The notes below the pieces were generated by a model that saw only the letters and a list, made by a program, of their open reading frames with translations, searched no databases and was not told the origin of the DNA. Positions 9,948-17,440 of a DNA stretch of 64,000 bases are shown here, piece by piece. Position 1 is the stretch's first letter; each line of letters opens with the position of its first letter. Origin of the DNA: Caldilinea sp. CFX5 (lineage in GTDB: Bacteria > Chloroflexota > Anaerolineae > Caldilineales > Caldilineaceae); NCBI GenBank assembly GCA_021405325.1, contig QWII01000053.1, forward strand, positions 1 to 64,000, written 5' to 3'. A program made the translations under genes and the position numbers.

Positions 9948-9959
9948 GTGCAATTGCAC
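9948..9959. promoter_or_regulatory. Operator palindrome for the E1 gene
   Basis: GTGCAATTGCAC is a perfect palindrome 22 nt upstream of the dehydrogenase start and about 18 nt downstream of its predicted transcription start. The same core recurs at 10046-10059 in front of the regulator gene, with centres 99 bp apart. Confidence 0.7.
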
Positions 9960-9983
9960 GGATTGTGAGCATTTGTACGCGGT

Positions 9984-10012
9984 AGCATAGCATAGTTTGA
10001 CAAAGTTATCAA
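9984..10012 (-). promoter_or_regulatory. Promoter of the E1 gene (TTGATA-N17-TATGCT)
   Basis: On the minus strand TTGATA (10007-10012) is followed after 17 nt by TATGCT (9984-9989). Its -35 box overlaps the region used by the plus-strand promoter, so the two promoters compete. Transcription would start near 9977, upstream of the operator at 9948. Confidence 0.6.
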
Positions 10013-10025
10013 CTTGGCCTACAAT
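9997..10025 (+). promoter_or_regulatory. Promoter of the SorC-type regulator gene (TTGACA-N17-TACAAT)
   Basis: TTGACA at 9997-10002 and TACAAT at 10020-10025 have an ideal 17-nt spacer. Transcription would begin near 10032, just before the palindrome at 10046, which fits negative autoregulation. Confidence 0.7.
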
Positions 10026-10045
10026 TTGTGCAAAATTTCGTCAAT

Positions 10046-10059
10046 TGTGCAATTGCACA
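10046..10059. promoter_or_regulatory. Operator palindrome for the regulator gene
   Basis: TGTGCAATTGCACA is a perfect 14-nt palindrome lying between the predicted transcription start and the ATG at 10069. It contains the same 12-nt core as the operator at 9948. A tetrameric SorC-family protein could bridge the two sites. Confidence 0.7.
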
Positions 10060-10068
10060 GGAACACTC

Positions 10069-11043
10069 ATGCTGGACGCCGCTCATCAAGAATTGCTTGC
10101 GCAGGTCGCCTCGCTCTATTATAGCGAGGAACTAACCCAGGACGCCATTGCCGCGCAACTGGGCCTATCGCGCGTCAAGGTCTATCGCTTGCTCAAACAG
10201 GCGCGCCAGGAACAGGTGATCCAATTTACCATCAACTGGCCGCTCCAACGTGACCAAGAGTTGGAACGGGCGCTCTGTCAACGCTTTGGCTTGCAAGAGG
10301 CGTTGGTTCTCCGCGCCAACCCCCAAGATTTACAACATACTTTGCAACGGTTGGGCGCCTTGGCGGCTCGCTACCTGGAACAGATTCTCAAAGATGGCAT
10401 GACGCTCACCGTCTGTCTGGGCCGTTCCACCTACGAAGCGATCAACGCCATTCGCCCCGGTTTTCAAGCCAAAGTGCAGGTGGTCCAGGCGCTGGGCAGC
10501 ATGGCCTTTGCCCAACAAAGTCTGGATAGCGCCACCTTGGCGCGTTTGCTGGCGCAAAAATTGGGTGGTGAAGTCACCTATCTGGCTGCGCCTGGCATGG
10601 CTGACAATGCGGAAGCCGCCGCGATCCTTCGCCGTCAACGGGATATTCAACGGGTCTTAACCCTCGCCCAAGCGGCGCAGGTGGCTTTGTTGGGTATCGG
10701 CAACCTTGATCCGACCCTGTCCAGCTTTGTCAAGGCCGGCTTGATTACAGCAGAAGAGCTGAACACCATGCAAGCCGCAGGCGCAGTTGGGGACATCGGT
10801 GGGCAGGTCTTTACGGCAGCAGGTCAATTATTTGCGCATCCGTGGAACCAACGGGTGATTGGTCTTCACCTTGACGAAATCAAACGCATTCCGTTGACCA
10901 TCGCTGTCGCCGCCGGGCTACCCAAAGCGGTCGCGCTTTTAGGTGCATTGCGCACAGGCGCCGTTGATGTGTTATGCACCGATGATGAGGCGGCGCGGGC
11001 GGTCATCCAGAGAGATACAGAGATTGAGAGACTGAGAGATTGA
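10069..11043 (+). CDS. SorC/DeoR-type sugar-binding transcriptional regulator
   Basis: ATG 10069 with AGGA upstream gives 324 residues; the in-frame ATG at 9997 lies in the promoter. An N-terminal helix-turn-helix (about 20-45, TQDAIAAQLGLSRVKVYRLL) precedes a SorC-type effector domain (about 60-320, with GIGNLDP and GDIGGQVF motifs), which in this family binds a phosphorylated sugar. It likely senses an intermediate of the neighbouring pathway and binds the two GTGCAATTGCAC sites. It heads a run of same-strand catabolic genes. Its stop codon falls within inverted repeat E. Confidence 0.88.
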   Translation: MLDAAHQELLAQVASLYYSEELTQDAIAAQLGLSRVKVYRLLKQARQEQVIQFTINWPLQRDQELERALCQRFGLQEALVLRANPQDLQHTLQRLGALAARYLEQILKDGMTLTVCLGRSTYEAINAIRPGFQAKVQVVQALGSMAFAQQSLDSATLARLLAQKLGGEVTYLAAPGMADNAEAAAILRRQRDIQRVLTLAQAAQVALLGIGNLDPTLSSFVKAGLITAEELNTMQAAGAVGDIGGQVFTAAGQLFAHPWNQRVIGLHLDEIKRIPLTIAVAAGLPKAVALLGALRTGAVDVLCTDDEAARAVIQRDTEIERLRD

Positions 11044-11082
11044 AAGGGTTAGCGTATTGCAAAGACAATCTCTCAATCTCTG
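11018..11082. terminator. Imperfect inverted repeat E at the regulator gene end
   Basis: TGAGAGATTG (11033-11042) pairs with 11066-11075, and CAGAGAT (11018-11024) with 11076-11082, leaving an 8-nt bulge. The arms are built from repeated GAGAGATTG words, and the left one covers the end of the coding region and stop codon. It lies before the next same-strand gene. Confidence 0.5.
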
Positions 11083-11109
11083 GGCAACAAACATAAGATG
11101 AGGACAACT

Positions 11110-12120
11110 ATGCTAGTTCCGATTTTTCAGGGCAACGGTGTATTACAATACGAAGATCGTCCCATACCGCAACCCCAGGCGCTCCAAGAAGTGCTGGTCA
11201 AGATCGACGCCTGCGGCATCTGCGGCACCGATTTGAACATTCTGGCCATACCCCCGGCGCACAAAGCCAACACCGGCATTGTCATCGGCCACGAAGGCAT
11301 CGGCACGGTGGAAGCGGTCGGCGCCGGCGTGACCGGGTTGCAACCAGGCGATCGCGTGGTGATTGCGCCGCGGCTCACCTGTGGGCGCTGCGCCTACTGC
11401 CGTCGCGGGTTGGACAACCAATGCACCAACTATCAAACCATCGGCACCACGGTGGACGGCGCCTTCGCCCCCTATCTGCTGGCGCCGGAACGAGCGCTCC
11501 ACAAGATCAGTCCCAACGTGCCGCGTGATGACGCCGCCTTTTTCGAGCCGCTCTCTTGTGTGGTCGGCGCGGTGAAGCGGGCGCCAATCCAGGCTGGCGA
11601 CACCGTTCTCATTATCGGCGGCGGGCCGATGGGCTTGCTCTTTGGCTTGCACTATCGCACCTTGGGCGCCGGTCGGGTGATCGTCGCCGATGTGGCCCCT
11701 TACCGGCTGGAATTTGCCCAGGAGATCGGGGTGGAAGCGATCAATGTGCAGCAAAAGGATGCCGCCAAAACGATCAAGGAGATGACCGAACTGGGCGCCG
11801 ACATTGTGGTCGATGCCGTCGGCAACCAGATGGAGACCGCCATCAAGTCCGCGCGGCGCGGTGGGCAAGTGATCCTCTTTGGTCTGCGCCCCCATGACAA
11901 CCCGCCGGTCAACCAATACACGATCACCCGCTATGATCTCACGGTGTATGGCGCCTTTGTCGGTCTCCACTCCTTTGCCCAAACAATTCAACTGTTAGAA
12001 AGCCGGCGCCTTCAACCGTCGGTGCTTGTTACCCATCGCTTGCCCCTCAGCGAACTGGCGCACGGCGTCGAATTGATGCGCACGCAACAGGCGATGAAGG
12101 TTTTGATTGAGATGGCGTGA
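11110..12120 (+). CDS. Zinc-dependent medium-chain alcohol/polyol dehydrogenase
   Basis: Start ATG 11110 has GAGGA upstream; ATG 11098 in the same frame is also possible. The 336-residue protein has catalytic zinc ligands Cys35 (CGICGTD) and His61-Glu62 (GHEG), structural zinc cysteines 91, 94, 97 and 105, and a Rossmann motif GGGPMGLLFG. This is the sorbitol/threonine dehydrogenase type of MDR enzyme, oxidising a secondary alcohol with NAD(P). With SorC regulator, epimerase and oxidoreductases around it, a polyol or sugar-derived substrate is likely, but its identity cannot be read from sequence. Confidence 0.9.
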   Translation: MLVPIFQGNGVLQYEDRPIPQPQALQEVLVKIDACGICGTDLNILAIPPAHKANTGIVIGHEGIGTVEAVGAGVTGLQPGDRVVIAPRLTCGRCAYCRRGLDNQCTNYQTIGTTVDGAFAPYLLAPERALHKISPNVPRDDAAFFEPLSCVVGAVKRAPIQAGDTVLIIGGGPMGLLFGLHYRTLGAGRVIVADVAPYRLEFAQEIGVEAINVQQKDAAKTIKEMTELGADIVVDAVGNQMETAIKSARRGGQVILFGLRPHDNPPVNQYTITRYDLTVYGAFVGLHSFAQTIQLLESRRLQPSVLVTHRLPLSELAHGVELMRTQQAMKVLIEMA

Positions 12121-12121
12121 T

Positions 12122-12216
12122 ACGTGTTGCGTCTTGCGTGAACCATTCAACTGATAGCATACACTAATTTTGGGAGTTGGTTCCAACAGTCACGAATTAC
12201 GCAACACGCAACACGT
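12122..12216. terminator. Inverted repeat F (18-nt arms, one mismatch)
   Basis: Arms 12122-12139 and 12199-12216 match at 17 of 18 positions. Each arm repeats the word TTGCGT. The left arm starts one base after the dehydrogenase stop codon and the right arm ends 33 nt before the next start, so the hairpin is intercistronic. The 59-nt spacer contains no obvious signal. Confidence 0.65.
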
Positions 12217-12249
12217 GTCACGAAACAAACAAATGAAAGCGAGTAAACT

Positions 12250-13050
12250 ATGAGCAACACCATTGGTAAGGTGCAACAAAAATGTAAAATGGCGGCGGGT
12301 CTTTTTTGGGCCGATTATCGCTGGTTGGGGGACACGGTGAAAGAGTTGGAAGCCGCCGGCGTCGATTGGATTCACATTGAGGTGCGCGACGGCAAGTATA
12401 TGGACTTCAACATGCCGCGCGGCGGCTTTGACATTATCGAGGCGACCTGTCTCAGCACCAGCCTGGCGGTCGAGGCGCAGTTGCAGATGGTCCGCCCCAA
12501 CTTTGATGTCTTCAACCAACTTAAAGATCTGGGCGTCAAGCTGATCAGCCTGCCCATCGAAACCACCCAGGAGACCATCTTCCAAAGCATCACCTACATC
12601 AAGGAAAAACTGGATCTCAAGGTCGGCGTCTGGGCCTGGCAGGGTGTGCCGACCACGGCGTTTGAGCAGTACATCCACCCCTACATCGATATCATCGAAT
12701 ATGAGTGCCGCGCCCCCTTCTGGGTCAAGCCGACCGCCGGTCGCAGCCCCCATGCGCTGGATGATATTATGTACACCACCATGCGCAAACTCCACGACAT
12801 GATCGCCGAAGCGGGCATGGAAGATCGCATTGAGTTGATGGAAGATGGCGGTCTCAATGCCAACAACGTCGGCGACTTTATCGCCACCGGCATGACCGTG
12901 GGTGAATTTTCCTCGCCGCTGTTGAAGGGCAAGGAAGGCAAGCTCAAGCCCGGCACAGGCGAAATTACCGCTGCTGTCCAACGCCTGCGCAAAGTAATGG
13001 ACGAAGCGAGCGACAAGTACCGAACCGCCGACGGCAAATTGCAAAAGTAA
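12250..13050 (+). CDS. Ribulose-phosphate 3-epimerase family protein (atypical)
   Basis: 266 residues forming a TIM-barrel of the Rpe family: WIHIEVRDGKYMDFNMPRGG near residue 40 corresponds to the metal/substrate loop HxDVMDGxFVPN, and LMEDGGLNANNV near 200 to the vDGGi phosphate loop. The usual second metal-binding histidine is not present where expected (ISLPIETT instead of a His-Glu pair), and Asp of the first motif is Glu. It may therefore epimerise a different sugar, work without the usual metal, or act as an allulose-6-phosphate-type enzyme. It lies between dehydrogenase genes of one pathway. Confidence 0.8.
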   Translation: MSNTIGKVQQKCKMAAGLFWADYRWLGDTVKELEAAGVDWIHIEVRDGKYMDFNMPRGGFDIIEATCLSTSLAVEAQLQMVRPNFDVFNQLKDLGVKLISLPIETTQETIFQSITYIKEKLDLKVGVWAWQGVPTTAFEQYIHPYIDIIEYECRAPFWVKPTAGRSPHALDDIMYTTMRKLHDMIAEAGMEDRIELMEDGGLNANNVGDFIATGMTVGEFSSPLLKGKEGKLKPGTGEITAAVQRLRKVMDEASDKYRTADGKLQK

Positions 13051-13058
13051 AACGTAGC

Positions 13059-13197
13059 CGCGTAGCGGCGGCTGAAGGTAGACCAGCTTTCAAGGCTGGT
13101 TTTCTGGTTTTCCCACGCACCGGTTCAACCCCAAATGGCGTGGCGTTCACAAAAACGAGGGTTCAAACCCTCGTCTACCATCAATCGTCGCTACGCG
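13059..13197. repeat. Composite nested hairpin region G
   Basis: Three nested elements lie between the epimerase and oxidoreductase genes. CGCGTAGCG (13059-13067) pairs with 13189-13197. GGTAGAC (13077-13083) pairs with 13173-13179. Two local hairpins lie inside, ACCAGC/GCTGGT (13082-13100) and ACGAGGGTT/AACCCTCGT (13155-13174). Some pairings exclude each other, so alternative folds are possible. It starts 8 nt after a stop codon. It could be a structured RNA or a decayed repeat. Confidence 0.5.
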
Positions 13198-13231
13198 ACT
13201 GGATCTGTTTACGGCATCAAGGAGCATACCC

Positions 13232-14377
13232 GTGAAACCGATTCGTGTTGGACTGATTGGCTATGGCGGTATTGGTCGCGTCCATGCAATGGGCTTACGC
13301 GACATTCCCTTTCTGTATGGCTTGCCTGCTGACGCTGTACAAATCGTCGGCGTCGCAACGACGCGCCCCGAAACCGCGCAAAAGGCGGCGCAGGAGATCG
13401 GCTGCGGCTTCTGGACGGCTGATTACCGCGAGTTGTTGTCGCGACCGGAGATTGATTTTGTCGATGTAACGACGCCCAACCATTCCCACGCCGAAATTGT
13501 GGTGGCGGCGGCGCAGGCGGGCAAGCATATCTACTGTGAAAAACCGTTGGCGATGAATGTCGCAGAAGGGCGGCGCATGGTGGCGGCGGCAGCAGCGGCC
13601 GGTGTCAAGACACAGATGACCTTTAACCTGCGCTTCTTCCCGGCCCTCAGTCGCGCCCGACAGTTGATCGACGCCGGCTTTCTGGGCAGGCTCTTTTCCT
13701 TCCGCGGGCGCTACTATCGCGCCAGCTATATCGACCCCAACAAGCCGATCTCCTGGCGGCAGAGGAAGGAAATTGCCGGCGGCGGCGCGCTCTTTGATCT
13801 GGGGTCGCATGTGTTGGATATGCTCTACATGCTATTGGGTCCGTTTGGGTCGGTGCAAGCGCTGATGGATACGCTCATCAAGGAACGCCCGGTCGCTGCC
13901 GGTGCGACCGAAAAAGTGGCGGTCGATGTGGATGATCTTGCCCTCTTACACGCCCGCTTGATTGATGGCACGCCGGGGCTGGTCGAAATCTCGCGCATGG
14001 GCACCGGTTTTACCAACGAACTGGTCATCGAACTCTTTGGCGAAAAGGGCGCCATCCGCTTTAACGCCGCCGACCCCGCCTGGCTCGAAATCTACGACAT
14101 GCGCGACGCCGAATCGCCCTTTGGCGGGTTGCGCGGCTTTAAGAAGATCGAGGCCGGCGGTCGCTATGCCGGCGCCAAATCGCCCGACTGGACGATGGCC
14201 CCCGGTTTCAACCGCTCCCACGCCGAAGGTCTCTACCAATTCTGCCGCGCCATCTGGGATGACAAACCCGCTGCGCCGAGTCTGGCTGATGGCCTCCATA
14301 TTCAAGCCGTTATGGCGGCGGCTGAACAGTCCGCCACAGCGGGCGGCTGGGTTGCCGTTGAAAAGACAGGAGATTAA
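13232..14377 (+). CDS. Gfo/Idh/MocA family NAD(P)-dependent oxidoreductase
   Basis: 381 residues from GTG 13232, preceded by AAGGAG. The N-terminal Rossmann motif GLIGYGGIGRVHA, the strand VDVTTPNHSHAEI and the catalytic-site EKPLA motif (GKHIYCEKPLA) are diagnostic. The C-terminal half is the usual alpha/beta substrate domain. Family members oxidise sugars, inositols or sugar acids. It is the last gene of the cluster before the TnpB element; the GMC oxidoreductase gene continues the same direction beyond it. Confidence 0.92.
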   Translation: MKPIRVGLIGYGGIGRVHAMGLRDIPFLYGLPADAVQIVGVATTRPETAQKAAQEIGCGFWTADYRELLSRPEIDFVDVTTPNHSHAEIVVAAAQAGKHIYCEKPLAMNVAEGRRMVAAAAAAGVKTQMTFNLRFFPALSRARQLIDAGFLGRLFSFRGRYYRASYIDPNKPISWRQRKEIAGGGALFDLGSHVLDMLYMLLGPFGSVQALMDTLIKERPVAAGATEKVAVDVDDLALLHARLIDGTPGLVEISRMGTGFTNELVIELFGEKGAIRFNAADPAWLEIYDMRDAESPFGGLRGFKKIEAGGRYAGAKSPDWTMAPGFNRSHAEGLYQFCRAIWDDKPAAPSLADGLHIQAVMAAAEQSATAGGWVAVEKTGD

Positions 14378-14471
14378 TCTAGACACCTAATAAGTGCGCA
14401 AATGGACCTAATTCTACTCAAGCCGATCATAATTGGATAAAATGTGGTAAATATAGTAAAATTACTACATT

Positions 14472-14651
14472 GTGAAAACAGAAGATTTTCAATCAACCAA
14501 ATTGTGGAAAGAGACGATTCGCAAACTGCGACTCATTGCGGCACTCACCGGTAGTAGCATGGTGGCCGTAGCGGATCGTCTGGCGGATGAGGAATTAAGG
14601 AAACTTGGTTATGATCAGAGCGCACAAGATCAGACTGAACCCAACACCTGA
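14472..14651 (+). CDS. Small ribbon-helix-helix-like protein overlapping tnpB
   Basis: A 59-residue ORF from GTG 14472 ends at TGA 14649-14651 and overlaps the tnpB start by 41 nt in another frame. Its core, TIRKLRLIAALTGSSMVAV followed by DRLADEELRK, matches the pattern of short ribbon-helix-helix proteins (strand, helix, Gly-turn, helix ending in LxxEL). It could repress the tnpB promoter or act as an antitoxin-like partner. The N-terminus is uncertain, as no clear ribosome site precedes the GTG. Confidence 0.6.
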   Translation: MKTEDFQSTKLWKETIRKLRLIAALTGSSMVAVADRLADEELRKLGYDQSAQDQTEPNT

Positions 14652-15726
14652 GCAGGAACTCTATTTCCGCAAGGCAACAGGAACAAAGCGCTTTGTCTAT
14701 AATTGGGCGCTTGACCGCTGGCAGTGGGCAAAAAGTCAGGGCTTGACCGAGTACGGGCTGAGGGTCATCAAGAAGGATTTTAACGCCTTGAAAGGGGAGC
14801 AATTTCCGTGGGTCTATGACGTTGCCAAAGATGTTGCCGAAGGTGCGTTTACAGACCTGGGAGCGGCGCTCAAGAACTACTTTGACTGGCAAAAGGGAAA
14901 GCGGAAAGGGGCAAAGATGGGCTTTCCTAACTACAAGTCGAAGAAGAGTAAACGGCAGTCTTTCCGGGTAAACAATGATAAGTTTTGGGTTGATGGACAT
15001 ACGATTCGCATTCCTCGACTGGGCGAAGTCAACATGGCTGAACCCTTGCGTTTTCAAGGGAAAATCATGGGTGCGGTCGTGTCTAAAGTGGCTGACTGGT
15101 GGTATGTCTCCATTCAGGTAGAAATTGAGCCGCCAGCACCAAAACAGTTTGAGCGAGAATCAACTGGCGTTGATGTTGGGGTAAAAACCTTGGCAACCCT
15201 TTCGGACGGCAGCGCGTTTGAAAACCAAAAACCGTTGCGCAAACAGATTAACAAGTTGCGTAAACTTTCCCGCTCCCAATCCCGTCGCCAAAAAGGCAGT
15301 AACCGCTGGTGGAAGGCGCAGCGCAAGGTCGGACGCTTTCATGCCAAGATGGCGAATAAACGAGCGGATGCCCAACATAAAGCAAGTCGTGCGATTGCGT
15401 CAACCTACGCCTTGATCGGTGTGGAAGACTTGCACGTCAAAGGTATGGTCAAGAATCGACGGTTGGCGCTGGCTGTTTCCGATGTTGGACTGAGCGAGTT
15501 CCTTCGTCAAATTGAGTACAAGTCCAAAGCCTTTGGGGGTCAGGTTGTACGGGTTGGTCGCTTCTACGCCAGCAGCAAGACCTGTAATGATTGTGGGCAT
15601 ATTCACCAAACGTTAACCCTCTCCGATCGTCAATGGACGTGTCAAGGCTGCGGAACCATTCACGACCGTGATTGGAATGCGGCCAAGAATATTGAGCAAG
15701 AAGCGCTTCGCTTGATGTGTGCATGA
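14611..15726 (+). CDS. tnpB: RNA-guided endonuclease TnpB
   Basis: ATG 14611 (371 residues) with AAGGA upstream; a TTG two codons earlier is possible. The RuvC-like catalytic acids are Asp in STGVDVGVKTLATL, Glu in LIGVEDLHVKGM and Asp in HDRDWNAAKNI. A zinc finger CNDCGHIH...CQGCG lies between the last two. An N-terminal helical domain starts LNPTPEQELYFRKATGTKRF. All catalytic features look intact, so it could be an active nuclease guided by an RNA from its 3' end. No tnpA accompanies it. Confidence 0.93.
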   Translation: MIRAHKIRLNPTPEQELYFRKATGTKRFVYNWALDRWQWAKSQGLTEYGLRVIKKDFNALKGEQFPWVYDVAKDVAEGAFTDLGAALKNYFDWQKGKRKGAKMGFPNYKSKKSKRQSFRVNNDKFWVDGHTIRIPRLGEVNMAEPLRFQGKIMGAVVSKVADWWYVSIQVEIEPPAPKQFERESTGVDVGVKTLATLSDGSAFENQKPLRKQINKLRKLSRSQSRRQKGSNRWWKAQRKVGRFHAKMANKRADAQHKASRAIASTYALIGVEDLHVKGMVKNRRLALAVSDVGLSEFLRQIEYKSKAFGGQVVRVGRFYASSKTCNDCGHIHQTLTLSDRQWTCQGCGTIHDRDWNAAKNIEQEALRLMCA

Positions 15727-15832
15727 ACATCAAGTCGCCCGGCAATGGCTATATCGGGCGTTATCGCTCGTGGACAGCGTGTAAGACCCACCTTTGGGCG
15801 GTGCTGGTTGAAGCGAGTATTTCACAAGTGCA
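15727..15832 (+). ncRNA. Candidate omegaRNA scaffold and right end of the tnpB element
   Basis: Known TnpB guide RNAs start within the 3' end of tnpB and run past the right end. Here a hairpin CGCCCG/CGGGCG (15736-15741/15755-15760) is followed by CCCACCTTTGGG and then TGAA...TTCA near 15815-15830. If the end is right, the guide would begin with the bases just after 15832. The 5' boundary is unknown. Confidence 0.4.
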
Positions 15833-15866
15833 TCACAATTGATCACTTAGAAAGTAGCAGGAAACC

Positions 15867-17369
15867 GTGTCAACGCACTTCGACATCATCATCATTGGCA
15901 GCGGTATGGGCGGCGGGGCGTTGGCCTTCGGGTTGCGTAACAGCGGGGCGCGGGTGCTCTTGCTGGAACGGGGCGACTATCTACCCCAAGAACCGCAGAA
16001 CTGGCAACCAGCAGCGGTCTTTGACCAGGGACGTTACAAGACACCAGAGGAGTGGTACGGCGCCGATGGCACAGCCTTTCATCCGGGGATGCACTATTAT
16101 GTGGGCGGCAACACCAAGCTGTATGGCGCTGCCCTACCTCGTCTGCGCCAGGAAGATTTTGGCGCGCTGGAACATGAAGGCGGCACATCACCGGCCTGGC
16201 CGGTCAGCTACGCCGAGTTGGAACCCTATTATACAGAGGCCGAAAAGCATCTGCGCGTCCACGGCATCCCCGGTGAAGACCCGACCGAGCCGCCCCGCTC
16301 CGGTCCCTATCCCTTTCCGGCGGTGCCGCATGAACCCTATGTTGAAGATTTGGCGAAACGGTTGCGGCAACAAGGCTTGCATCCCTTCCATTACCCGATG
16401 GGCATCGATCTGCGGGAGAATGGCGCGTGTATCCGCTGTAAAACTTGTGATGGCTTCCCCTGCCAGGTGCTCGCCAAAAGCGATGCCGATGTCTGTTTTG
16501 TGAGGCCAGCGTTGCAGAGCGGTAATATTACTTTGTGGACAAAGACGCTGGTCAAGAAGCTGATCACCGACGATACTGGGCGACGTATCACCGGTGTAGC
16601 GATCGAACGGCAAGGCGTCGGCGAAGTTGTTCATGCCGATACTGTGGTTGTCGCCTGCGGGGCGACGAACACGGCCATGTTGCTCTTTCAATCGGCCAAC
16701 GACAAGCATCCCCAAGGGCTGGCGAATTCGTCGGGCATGGTGGGACGCAATTATATGGTGCATAACAACACGGCGTTGATGGGCGTCGCGCCGCTGCGCG
16801 TCAACCCGACCGTTTTCCAGAAGACGATTGCCATTAACGATTTCTACTTCCAGGGGCCAAACTTCAACTACCCAATGGGCAATATTCAAGCGTTGGGCAA
16901 GTTGCAAGCCGGGATGCTCACCGCCGCCCAACCGCTGGCGCCGCGCCCGCTCTTGCAGATGATGGCCGACCGTAGCGTCGATTGGTGGGTAATGTCCGAA
17001 GATCTGCCCGATCCTAACAATCGGGTTGAGTTGGGGTCGAATGGCAAGCCGCGTGTCCACTGGCAGCCGAACAATCTGGTCGCCCACCAGCGGTTGATCG
17101 CCGCTTCCCGCCAGATGTTGCGCACGGCCGGCTACCAATTCACCTTGATCAAGCGCATGGGCATCGCCACCAACTCGCACCAGTGCGGCACGGCGCGCAT
17201 GGGCGACGACTCCGCCACCGCTGTCCTCGATCCCTACCTGCGCGCCTATGATGTCGAAAATCTCTATATCGTTGACTCATCCTTCTTCCCCTCCTCCTCC
17301 GCCATGAATCCCGCCTTGACGATTGCGGCCATGGCGTTGCGGACGGCGGAGAAGATTGTTGCAAGGTAA
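15867..17369 (+). CDS. GMC-family FAD-dependent oxidoreductase
   Basis: 500 residues from GTG 15867. The N-terminal FAD motif is IIIGSGMGGGALAFGL, and the C-terminal GMC signature runs HQCGTARMG and IVDSSFFPSSSAMNPALTIA. A cysteine-rich stretch CIRCKTCDGFPC (about 190-202) occurs in the subgroup related to gluconate or 2-keto-sugar dehydrogenases. It probably oxidises a sugar or polyol hydroxyl and passes electrons on. It resumes the catabolic cluster after the tnpB element, whose insertion may have replaced its upstream region. Its stop overlaps inverted repeat H. Confidence 0.9.
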   Translation: MSTHFDIIIIGSGMGGGALAFGLRNSGARVLLLERGDYLPQEPQNWQPAAVFDQGRYKTPEEWYGADGTAFHPGMHYYVGGNTKLYGAALPRLRQEDFGALEHEGGTSPAWPVSYAELEPYYTEAEKHLRVHGIPGEDPTEPPRSGPYPFPAVPHEPYVEDLAKRLRQQGLHPFHYPMGIDLRENGACIRCKTCDGFPCQVLAKSDADVCFVRPALQSGNITLWTKTLVKKLITDDTGRRITGVAIERQGVGEVVHADTVVVACGATNTAMLLFQSANDKHPQGLANSSGMVGRNYMVHNNTALMGVAPLRVNPTVFQKTIAINDFYFQGPNFNYPMGNIQALGKLQAGMLTAAQPLAPRPLLQMMADRSVDWWVMSEDLPDPNNRVELGSNGKPRVHWQPNNLVAHQRLIAASRQMLRTAGYQFTLIKRMGIATNSHQCGTARMGDDSATAVLDPYLRAYDVENLYIVDSSFFPSSSAMNPALTIAAMALRTAEKIVAR

Positions 17370-17411
17370 TAGTGGATGGTGAATGGTACATGACCATCCA
17401 CCATCCACTAT
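17369..17411. terminator. Tight inverted repeat H (19-nt arms, 5-nt loop)
   Basis: Arms 17369-17387 and 17393-17411 match at 18 of 19 positions, giving a long stem with a minimal loop. Arms are made of repeated ATGGTG words. The left arm starts in the GMC stop codon. The ribosome site GGAGG of the next gene lies 20 nt beyond, so a stable RNA hairpin could influence coupling between the two genes. Confidence 0.7.
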
Positions 17412-17440
17412 CCACCATCTACCATTTTCAGGAGGCTCTC

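Larger units (their letters stand above)
14400..15832 (+). mobile_element. IS605/IS1341-type TnpB element (ends approximate)
   Basis: The stretch between the Gfo/Idh/MocA and GMC genes carries tnpB, a small overlapping ORF and a structured 3' tail, with no TnpA transposase. The right end probably lies near 15832, where TTGAAGCGAGTATTTCAC can form a short end hairpin. The left end was not located; 14378-14471 is markedly AT-richer than the flanking genes. It interrupts a catabolic gene cluster. Confidence 0.55.

Noticed and set aside
12190..13044. Minus-strand ORF of 284 codons
   Set aside because: It is antisense to the Rpe-family gene, which has clear family motifs; composition is that of a shadow frame.
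14433..14457. Promoter TTGGAT and TATAGT before the small ORF
   Set aside because: Spacing is 13 nt, too short for a normal sigma-70 promoter.
15745..16503. Plus-strand ORF of 252 codons starting in the tnpB element
   Set aside because: Out-of-frame reading of the GMC oxidoreductase gene.
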